DNA of 11,219 nt, taken from NCBI GenBank assembly GCA_021784265.1, contig JAJXTA010000033.1, positions 1 through 11,219 of the forward strand, written 5' to 3'. Source of the stretch: a bacterium. GTDB taxonomy: Bacteria > Verrucomicrobiota > Verrucomicrobiia > Limisphaerales > J093. The notes beneath the pieces were generated by a model, which saw only the letters and a program-made list of their open reading frames with translations, had not been told where the DNA came from and did not search any database. This document shows, one piece after another, positions 6,088 through 11,219 of this stretch; the stretch's first letter is position 1; the number at the start of each line of letters is the position of its first letter. A program made the position numbers and the translations under genes.

Positions 6088-6981
6088 ATGACACAGGCAG
6101 ATCACATCACACGCGGGGCCGGGCGGCGCCTTTCCGGGTGCGGCCGTGGCTTTACCCTCATCGAGCTGTTGGTCGTCATCGCGATCATCGCGATTCTGGC
6201 GGGGATGCTCCTGCCGGCGCTGGCCAAGGCCAAGACCAAGGCGCAGGGCATCACCTGCATGAACAACACCAAGCAGCTCATGCTCGCCTGGCACATGTAC
6301 AACAACGATTACAGCGACCGCATCGTCATGGCGTTTCACGGCGGGATGGCGACAGGCGGGGCGGCAGCCAACAACGCCAAAAACGCCCCGTGGGTCGAAG
6401 GCTGGCTGGACTGGACCACTTCCACCGACAACACCAACACGCTCTTCCTGGTGAACGAGAAATACTCGAAGCTGGCCCGCTACTTCGGCAATTCGCAGAA
6501 CGTCTTCAAGTGTCCCGCCGATAAATTCGTCAGCCCGCAGCAGCGCGCGATGCGGTGGACCTCCCGCGTGCGCAGCCTCTCGGGCAACATCGGCATTGGC
6601 GACGGCAACGCCGAGGAGGGCCCCTGGAGCTCGATCTACAAACACGTCAAGATCACCTCGGACTTGACCATTCCCGGCCCGTCCGAAACCTACGTCTATC
6701 TGGACGAACACCCGGAGAGCATCAATGACGCGGGCTTCTTTAGTCCCCAAAACTCCTCCGGCTTCACCGACGTGCCCGCCGCCTATCACAACGCCGCCGC
6801 GGGCTTCGCGTTCGCCGACGGTCATTCGGAAGTCCACAGGTGGGTCACCGTCCTCCGCAAGGCCGATGCGCAACGGATGAACTACGCGAACAACCTCTCC
6901 TGGGCCACTGGGCGGGCTAATGATCCCGACGTCCACTGGCTCTCGTACCACACGGCCCGCAACAACGCGACCTCGTACTAG
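6088..6981 (+). CDS. Prepilin-type N-terminal cleavage/methylation domain protein (type II secretion pseudopilin G-like)
   Basis: This 297-residue protein has a basic leader (1-21, ending CGRG) and then [18 protein letters not shown] (22-39). That is the class III signal cut by the prepilin peptidase between G21 and F22, with the required Glu at mature position 5 (E26). [13 protein letters not shown] follows, then [18 protein letters not shown] (58-75), the helix-to-globular transition seen in the large Verrucomicrobiota/Planctomycetota/Lentisphaerae pseudopilin-like families. C57 and C142 (in FKCPADKF) are probably paired. The C-terminal [15 protein letters not shown] (238-252) carries the characteristic ADGH motif. 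After cleavage the protein should sit in the inner membrane with its globular domain outside and may assemble into a pseudopilus or act as an anchored surface protein. Genomes of this group carry many such paralogues, often outside secretion operons, as here. Its stop lies 3 nt from that of the converging HD gene. Confidence 0.9.
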   Translation: MTQADHITRGAGRRLSGCGRGFTLIELLVVIAIIAILAGMLLPALAKAKTKAQGITCMNNTKQLMLAWHMYNNDYSDRIVMAFHGGMATGGAAANNAKNAPWVEGWLDWTTSTDNTNTLFLVNEKYSKLARYFGNSQNVFKCPADKFVSPQQRAMRWTSRVRSLSGNIGIGDGNAEEGPWSSIYKHVKITSDLTIPGPSETYVYLDEHPESINDAGFFSPQNSSGFTDVPAAYHNAAAGFAFADGHSEVHRWVTVLRKADAQRMNYANNLSWATGRANDPDVHWLSYHTARNNATSY

Positions 6982-6984
6982 CGC

Positions 6985-7833
6985 CTAGGCGGGGAACTGA
7001 CGGCGCAGCCGCTGGATATTCGCCTCGACCCGTTCCAGGTACTCCGTCGGGCCGTCCGGATACGGGTCCGCCAGGAAACGGTAGAGGCCGCCGAAGTCCT
7101 TGGTTAATTTGGGCAGGACGAAGTGGGTCCAAAAGCCGGGGGTCTTGCGCATCAGGTCCTCCGCGGTGGTGAACGCCAAGCTGGGGAGCGCCTTCCCTTC
7201 GTTGAAGCGAGCCGCTTCGGCAAACTCGCTGTAGAGGATGGGGAGCTTTTCCACGTAATCGGCGGCCGCCATCTGGCCCAGGTAATCGGCCGTGCCCAGG
7301 CCGTAGCCGACCATGCGCTCCAGGTCGCTCTGAAAGGGGATGGCCGGCAGGTCCACGTTGACGCCGGTGCAGCGAATCATGTGCTGCACCGCGCCGATCT
7401 CACCCGCGCCGAACCCCTGGCCGGCGAGGAACGCGGCCGCAAACTCCGCGCTCCGGTGCACGTGGACCGCGGTGTATTTGGCGCCAGTGCCGGTCCGGTC
7501 CGAGCGCACCTTCAGATACCCGGTGTCGTGGAACAGAATGGCCACCAGCCCCAACTCGAAGAGGCGTTGAGGCAGCAGCGGTGTCGCCCCGGCGCGATGC
7601 CGCCCCCGCAGCAGCCGCACCATGCACAGCGTGCCTTGCAGAGTGTGCTCGAAATCGTGGTAGCAGGCGTCGATGGCTTGGTAATCCCCATACCGCCCGG
7701 TGAAACACTCCTGGGCCCAACCAAAGGCCCGCGGCACAAAACCGCGGTCGGCCGAGGGAAACATCGCGGAAAACGCCGCCGCCGCCTCAGCACTCACCGC
7801 GGTCGGATCCTTCGTGTCAACCGGCGGAAACAT
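6985..7833 (-). CDS. HD-domain metal-dependent phosphohydrolase
   Basis: This 282-residue soluble protein has the HD-superfamily metal ligands in order. They are CYHDFEHTLQ (57-66; H59, H63), ILFHDTGYL (99-107; H102-D103), a histidine region VHVHRSAEF (123-131) with H151 in VQHMIR, and D183 in GTADYLGQMA (180-189). The YHDFEHT motif resembles the YHN..H start of cyclic-nucleotide phosphodiesterase catalytic domains, so a phosphodiesterase of a nucleotide second messenger is possible; substrate unknown. No sensory domain, signal peptide or membrane segment is visible. Start is the ATG at 7833, beginning MFPPVDTKDP; a later in-frame ATG (residue 24) is possible. No promoter or clear Shine-Dalgarno was recognised, and it lies 53 nt after the GH42-like gene on the same strand, so co-transcription is likely. 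A 5-bp inverted repeat (7838-7852) sits in the gap. Confidence 0.85.
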   Translation of the reverse strand: MFPPVDTKDPTAVSAEAAAAFSAMFPSADRGFVPRAFGWAQECFTGRYGDYQAIDACYHDFEHTLQGTLCMVRLLRGRHRAGATPLLPQRLFELGLVAILFHDTGYLKVRSDRTGTGAKYTAVHVHRSAEFAAAFLAGQGFGAGEIGAVQHMIRCTGVNVDLPAIPFQSDLERMVGYGLGTADYLGQMAAADYVEKLPILYSEFAEAARFNEGKALPSLAFTTAEDLMRKTPGFWTHFVLPKLTKDFGGLYRFLADPYPDGPTEYLERVEANIQRLRRQFPA

Positions 7834-7886
7834 CTTGGGTAGTTAGCCTACCGTGTCGGGACCCCAAGCGCACGCCTTTTCTATCC

Positions 7887-10109
7887 TCAGGGCGCACGCG
7901 CCGCGGCAGCCGGGCGCTCCTCGGATAGGCGGTCGAGCAGCCAAGAAACCACCGTCTCGGGCGCCACCCGCTCGGGGAGCAGCGCATAGAGCGCCGGCTG
8001 CCATGGGTCCAGCGTGAAGGTGATCTGGTCCGTGTGCCCGAGGTAACGGGCCGCGCGGAGGTCATACACGTGGGCTGGGGCAGCAAGCCGCGCGGTCACC
8101 GCCTGCGGCGCCTCCAACTGCTGGTTGCCCCCGGCCTGCGTGAGGTCCTCGCTCATCCGGTACCTGATATTCCGCTCGAAGGCCAGCAACTGAGCCGGGC
8201 CGGCGGCATACCGCAAGACCGCTGTGCGGGCGGCCAGGGGCACCCGCACCGCCACGGGCACCACGCGCAACTGCTCCCGCACCCAATCGGCCCAGCCGAA
8301 GGCTGGCGCTGCCGTCAACCGATCCGCCGCATAACTCGCCAGGTCCCCTTCCCGACTCGCCACCTTCAGGCTCGGGCCGCGCGCGGCAAACACTCGCTCG
8401 GCCGACTCCGCCGCAGGGAAGAGTTCCTCCAGCGGACTGCGGGGACGCAGTCGCCCGTGAGCATCAAACAGGCCCGGTGTCCCGTCCGCGAGAACAACGC
8501 GCGGTGTCCGTCCGCTGGCGGTCGCCAGCGCGGTCTTGATCGCCTGGGCATCCACTTCGCTCAGGGCGCGCGCCGTAGGCATAATCAGCACCCGCCAGTC
8601 GTTCGACCGTTGGGGCTGGCGCAGCTCGGTGGACGAGATAAACCGCGGTGAGTACCCCAAATCCTCCAGCGCTTTGACCCAACTGTCGCGCACCCGCACC
8701 ATGCGGTTATGGTCGGTCTCGAAGCTGGAGAAGCGGCGCAACCACGTCGAGCCGTCGCGGCAGGACTCGAGCAGCCAATCCACTTGGATACTGGGCTGGG
8801 AATAAAGCAGGGCGACGGGATCATAGAGCCTCCGGGCCCGCAGGAACAGTCGAGCCAGCGGCCCAGTCATCTCCCGGAGGACCGGCGCCAACGCCCGCGC
8901 CTTGGCCGTCAGGGCATAATCGGGACGGTCCCAGCCAATACAATCCTCGCTCCACCAAACCAGACAGCCCCGGTCACCTCGCAACAGCAGGTGCCATAAG
9001 CGCCGTCGGGCCGGAGCCGTCTCGTGCTCGAAGACCGTGGTCAACAACGCCCGGCCGGGCATGAACGAGGCGAAGATGTCGTGGGCGTTGCCGATATCGT
9101 ACGGTTCCACCCAATCGAGGACCCCGGCCAACCGCGCCAGGTCGTACCCCCCGAAGGCGCTGGGCATCTGGGTGCCTTCGATGCCCACCGGCGTGGCGGG
9201 ATCGATCGCCTGGGCCGCTTCGCGGAGGTCGCCCAGGGTCGTCGCCAGCGAGCAGTCCATGTAGGTGCGGAAGTCCGCCCAAGGCGCGAAATTCCAGCGG
9301 TCCGGCGCCAGCCGGGCGGTCTTGGGATTGAACTGAACCGCCGCCACGGCCGACCAATCCGGGTGGGCGTCAGAAGCGACCCGGCCCCCGGCCAGCCGGT
9401 TCTTGATCTGGTCCGTGGTGAACGGCTTGACCTCCTCCCAGTCCGCGAACCGCGTGCCCCATTCCGCGTTCAATGCCGCCAGGCTCTGATAACGGCCCCG
9501 GAGCCATTGCCGAAACCCGGCCAGCGCCAAGGGCCCGAAGTCGTAATCGAACGGATTCGCCGAGATGGTGACCGAGAGTTCGTCGCGGATGTTGTACGCC
9601 AGCGGCTGATGCGGCCCCTGGCGCCGGGCGGCCACCCGCATTTGCCCCCGTGCCCACTCGCGCCACTGCGGATCGTCCAGGCAGTACTCCCGGACCAAGC
9701 CCCCCTCGTCGCGGGTCTTCGCCCAGGCCGTCACGAACCGGTCCCAATCCCGCACCTGCGAGTTCCATTTCAGGCAGAGCCCCCTGTTGACGATGTTCTC
9801 GACATAATACGGGAAGTGGTCGGCCAGCAATGGCCCGGGGTCGCCCTCCCCGCTCGAGACCATAGCCGTGTTGACCCCCATCTCGCGCAGGCGTTGGTAA
9901 AAGAGGGGCAGTTTAGCCGGATGCTTCCCGGCGGTGTCGCCGACCCACATGATGACCCGGTAGTCCTCCCAGGGCCGGAGCGTCGAGGCCGCGGCCGACG
10001 CGCTCCACCACGCCAGGGCGGCGACACCAAGCCAAAAGGTCGTCCGTAGTCGGCGGACCGCCTCGCGGAGAACACCGTTACCGCCGGCCCGGGGCGCGGC
10101 AACGCTCAC
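7887..10109 (-). CDS. Exported GH42-like glycoside hydrolase (beta-galactosidase-like)
   Basis: With the GTG at 10109 the protein has 740 residues. A basic N-terminus (LREAVRRLRTTF) and hydrophobic WLGVAALAWWSASAAAS form a Sec signal peptide ending near residue 42. A TIM-barrel domain (about 45-420) follows, with LAYNIRDELS (170-179) bearing the probable acid/base E177 and FRQWLRGRYQSLAALNAEWG (199-218), a hallmark of GH42-type enzymes. GIEGTQMPSAFGGYDLARL (309-327) and LLTTVFEHE (355-363) follow, the latter holding a plausible nucleophile. From about 430 (DPVALLYSQPS) comes a glutamine-amidotransferase-like domain as in beta-galactosidase trimerisation regions (VLIMPTARAL, 507-516), then a beta-rich C-terminus. 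GH42 enzymes release beta-linked galactose from plant or algal glycans; substrate here unknown. The start is uncertain. The frame is open to 10604, but that part overlaps the divergent gene. ATG 10271 (794 aa) is an alternative. The HD gene follows at 53 nt. Confidence 0.8.
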   Translation of the reverse strand: MSVAAPRAGGNGVLREAVRRLRTTFWLGVAALAWWSASAAASTLRPWEDYRVIMWVGDTAGKHPAKLPLFYQRLREMGVNTAMVSSGEGDPGPLLADHFPYYVENIVNRGLCLKWNSQVRDWDRFVTAWAKTRDEGGLVREYCLDDPQWREWARGQMRVAARRQGPHQPLAYNIRDELSVTISANPFDYDFGPLALAGFRQWLRGRYQSLAALNAEWGTRFADWEEVKPFTTDQIKNRLAGGRVASDAHPDWSAVAAVQFNPKTARLAPDRWNFAPWADFRTYMDCSLATTLGDLREAAQAIDPATPVGIEGTQMPSAFGGYDLARLAGVLDWVEPYDIGNAHDIFASFMPGRALLTTVFEHETAPARRRLWHLLLRGDRGCLVWWSEDCIGWDRPDYALTAKARALAPVLREMTGPLARLFLRARRLYDPVALLYSQPSIQVDWLLESCRDGSTWLRRFSSFETDHNRMVRVRDSWVKALEDLGYSPRFISSTELRQPQRSNDWRVLIMPTARALSEVDAQAIKTALATASGRTPRVVLADGTPGLFDAHGRLRPRSPLEELFPAAESAERVFAARGPSLKVASREGDLASYAADRLTAAPAFGWADWVREQLRVVPVAVRVPLAARTAVLRYAAGPAQLLAFERNIRYRMSEDLTQAGGNQQLEAPQAVTARLAAPAHVYDLRAARYLGHTDQITFTLDPWQPALYALLPERVAPETVVSWLLDRLSEERPAAAARAP

Positions 10110-10278
10110 CCGCAGCCAGACCGCAGGCGTCCGGAAGGCCGCCGGAGGGCAACCATGCCGCCCAGCGTCCCCGCCGCGTCTCCCGCGCCCACCCCGACCC
10201 GAATCCCGCGAGCTCTGGCGGCGACAAGGCGTCGGGGTCCGGTCAGTGTGGCGTTGCCAGAGCGTTCCCATCGCCCCG

Positions 10279-10308
10279 ACGATAGCTTCGAGATCCGTGT
10301 CGTCGCAA
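10279..10308 (-). promoter_or_regulatory. Candidate promoter upstream of the GH42-like gene
   Basis: On the minus strand TTGCGA (10303-10308) and TATCGT (10279-10284) are spaced by 18 bp, each 4/6 to consensus. TATCGT ends 7 nt before an in-frame ATG at 10271. If used, the hydrolase would start there with about 54 extra Arg-rich residues before the signal peptide. Alternatively the mRNA has a leader of about 160 nt before the GTG at 10109. Confidence 0.25.
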
Positions 10309-10332
10309 GCCGCAAGCCGCCTGCGGGCTTGC
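10305..10332. repeat. Tandem 7-mer GCAAGCC with inverted copy (hairpin)
   Basis: GCAAGCC occurs twice in tandem (10305-10311 and 10312-10318) and its reverse complement GGCTTGC follows at 10326-10332. The nearer copy gives a perfect 7-bp stem with a 7-nt loop; either direct copy could pair, giving two alternative hairpins. Confidence 0.55.
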
Positions 10333-10422
10333 CCCGCCCCGTGGCGTTCTCGCGGCGCAGGGCCGCCGTGGAAGGCTGCCGGGTTGGGCCCGCCCCCGCA
10401 CCTCCGGGGCCGCCCGCACGCC

Positions 10423-10439
10423 GCGCCCGCGCGGGGCGC
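10423..10439. repeat. GC-rich inverted repeat upstream of the aldo/keto reductase promoter
   Basis: GCGCCC-GCGCG-GGGCGC forms a 6-bp perfect stem with a 5-nt loop, 11 bp before the -35 element. In such GC-rich sequence it may be chance. There is no U-tract. Confidence 0.3.
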
Positions 10440-10450
10440 CGATCCAAGGC

Positions 10451-10479
10451 TTGCCGAGCATCGAGCGTCCATGTAGAAT
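10451..10479 (+). promoter_or_regulatory. Putative promoter of the aldo/keto reductase gene
   Basis: TTGCCG (10451-10456) and TAGAAT (10474-10479) are separated by exactly 17 bp and match the sigma-70 consensus at 4/6 and 5/6 positions. TAGAAT ends 9 nt before the ATG at 10489. The predicted transcription start is therefore within about 3 nt of the start codon, leaving no room for a Shine-Dalgarno sequence. Confidence 0.55.
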
Positions 10480-10488
10480 AGAAGCGTT

Positions 10489-11219
10489 ATGACACCACCC
10501 CAAATCACTCGCCGGGATTTCCTCGGACACGCCGCCGCCCTGGCCGGCACGGTGCTCGTGGGTCCGGCCACGATGGCCGCGGCACAGGCCAGCCCGAAGC
10601 GCACTGCGATTGATCAGGTCACCTTGGGCAAGACCGGCCTGAAGCTGAGCCGGTTGGGGATCGGCACCGGGAGCAACAGCGGGGACGTCCAGCGTGCCCT
10701 CGGCCGCGAAGGTTTCAACCGCCTGATCCGCTACGCCTACGACCAGGGCATCACCTACATCGACACCGCCCAGTCGTATCGGAACCACGACTGGATCCGC
10801 GACGCCATCAAGGGCCTCCCGCGGGAGAAGCTCTTCATCCAAACCAAAATGTCCGGCGCGCCCGCCAAGCCGCTCGAGGTCCTGGACCGCTTCCGCCAGG
10901 ACCTCAATACCGATTACGTGGACAGTCTCCTGTTGCATTATGCCACCACGCACGACTGGCAAGACGAACGCCAGCGCGTGATGGACGCCTTCGACGAGGC
11001 GCAACAAAAGAAGCTGATCCTTGCCAAGGGCGTGTCCTGCCACGGCCTTCCCGCGTTGACCCGCGCCACCCTGGTGCCGTGGGTCCAGGTCCAGTTGGTC
11101 CGGCTCAACCCCCAGGGACATGTGGTGGACGGCAAGACCTACCGCTTCGACGAACCGGGCGACGTGCCGGCGGTGGTGACGGAGATTAAGGCCATGCGCG
11201 CCCAAGGCCGGGGCATCAT
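10489..11219 (+). CDS. Tat-exported aldo/keto reductase, partial at C-terminus
   Basis: The first 243 codons are present and the frame runs off the right edge. The N-terminus ITRRDFLGHAAALAGTVLVG (6-25) is a twin-arginine signal (R8-R9 in the TRRDFL motif), with a probable cut after the Ala-rich MAAAQA near residue 34. The mature part starts with VTLGKTGLKLSRLGIGTG (44-61), the usual opening of the aldo/keto reductase barrel. The catalytic tetrad is complete in sequence: D92 and Y97 in YIDTAQSY, K120 in FIQTKMS, and H150 in SLLLHYA. These enzymes reduce carbonyls with NADPH; Tat export implies folding with the cofactor in the cytoplasm and work in the periplasm, where the redox partner is unclear. 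Tat-signal members are common in Verrucomicrobiota and Planctomycetota. Start ATG 10489 is fixed by the Tat motif and the promoter spacing. It is divergent from the secreted hydrolase gene. Confidence 0.92.
   Translation, partial: MTPPQITRRDFLGHAAALAGTVLVGPATMAAAQASPKRTAIDQVTLGKTGLKLSRLGIGTGSNSGDVQRALGREGFNRLIRYAYDQGITYIDTAQSYRNHDWIRDAIKGLPREKLFIQTKMSGAPAKPLEVLDRFRQDLNTDYVDSLLLHYATTHDWQDERQRVMDAFDEAQQKKLILAKGVSCHGLPALTRATLVPWVQVQLVRLNPQGHVVDGKTYRFDEPGDVPAVVTEIKAMRAQGRGI

Larger units (their letters stand above)
10110..10488. other. GC-rich divergent intergenic region with inverted repeats
   Basis: This stretch of about 380 bp lies between the GH42-like gene (minus) and the aldo/keto reductase gene (plus). 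Frames are open on both strands, but the translations are Arg/Pro/Gly/Ala-rich and show no recognisable domain. It holds tandem 7-mers with an inverted copy (10305-10332), a GC hairpin (10423-10439), a good plus-strand promoter (10451-10479) and a weaker minus-strand promoter (10279-10308). The section about 10320-10440 looks like an extragenic repeat of the kind scattered in Verrucomicrobiota genomes; that is an impression, not verified. Confidence 0.45.

Noticed and set aside
5833..6951. Long minus-strand open frame (372 codons) opposite the prepilin gene
   Set aside because: Shadow frame. The plus strand encodes an unmistakable prepilin with a class III signal.
7838..7852. Inverted repeat GGTAG-N5-CTACC as a terminator of the hydrolase gene
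   Set aside because: The stem is only 5 bp and has no U-tract. It is too weak to call a terminator.
9024..10049. Plus-strand open frame (341 codons) opposite the hydrolase
   Set aside because: Shadow frame rich in Arg, Pro and Gly with no domain. The minus strand carries the recognisable enzyme.
10110..10604. N-terminal extension of the hydrolase frame up to an ATG at 10604 (905 aa in total)
   Set aside because: The extension overlaps the divergent aldo/keto reductase and its promoter. It is Arg/Gly/Ala-rich without domains, and the signal peptide lies about 175-207 residues downstream.
10243..11205. Minus-strand open frame (320 codons) opposite the aldo/keto reductase
   Set aside because: Shadow frame. 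The plus strand has a Tat signal and the full catalytic tetrad.
1..11219. CRISPR arrays, tRNA or rRNA genes, insertion sequences, att sites
   Set aside because: No regularly spaced repeats, cloverleaf-like sequences, transposase or integrase motifs, or flanking direct repeats were seen by eye on either strand.

Overview
The window looks like chromosomal DNA of a high-GC bacterium, most likely from the phylum Verrucomicrobiota (Limisphaerales/Pedosphaera-like). This is inferred from style rather than from a marker gene. The pointers are a prepilin-like protein with the [32 protein letters not shown] N-terminus and a C-terminal FADGH motif, a Tat-exported aldo/keto reductase, a secreted GH42-like hydrolase, and few clear Shine-Dalgarno sequences. 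No phage, IS, integron, CRISPR, tRNA or rRNA signal was seen.

Left part (1-4294): a partial minus-strand gene at the left edge encodes a coiled-coil plus PD-(D/E)XK-like nuclease-fold protein (DUF3782-like). Divergent from it runs a tight plus-strand operon of three paralogous CNNM/CBS (HlyC/CorC-type) membrane proteins, at 752-2002, 1999-2982 and 2984-4294. The first two overlap by ATGA and the third starts 1 nt after the second ends. The first and third are full length. The middle one lacks the C-terminal CorC_HlyC domain and has changed key motifs.

Centre (4329-7833): on the minus strand lie a carotenoid-biosynthesis membrane protein of the DUF422/CruF type and, upstream of it, a RidA/YjgF-family protein. 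Divergent from RidA is the type IV pilin-like/pseudopilin gene (6088-6981). It converges, with only 3 nt between the stops, on a minus-strand HD-domain phosphohydrolase gene (6985-7833).

Right part (7887-11219): a long minus-strand gene encodes an exported GH42-like glycoside hydrolase. It is probably co-transcribed with the HD gene, with a 53-nt gap. A roughly 380-bp GC-rich intergenic stretch with inverted repeats separates it from a divergent plus-strand Tat-exported aldo/keto reductase that runs off the right edge.

A recurring regulatory theme is visible by eye. At least four genes (starts at 621-, 752+, 5237- and 10489+) have a -10-like hexamer ending only 6-9 nt before the ATG, mostly with a -35-like element 16-18 bp further up. 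This predicts leaderless or nearly leaderless mRNAs. The prepilin gene, in contrast, has a GGAG ribosome-binding site.

The region is mostly ordinary chromosomal content. The points most worth a second look are the CNNM trio with its divergent middle member, the leaderless-promoter pattern, and the palindrome filling the spacer of the carotenoid-gene promoter.
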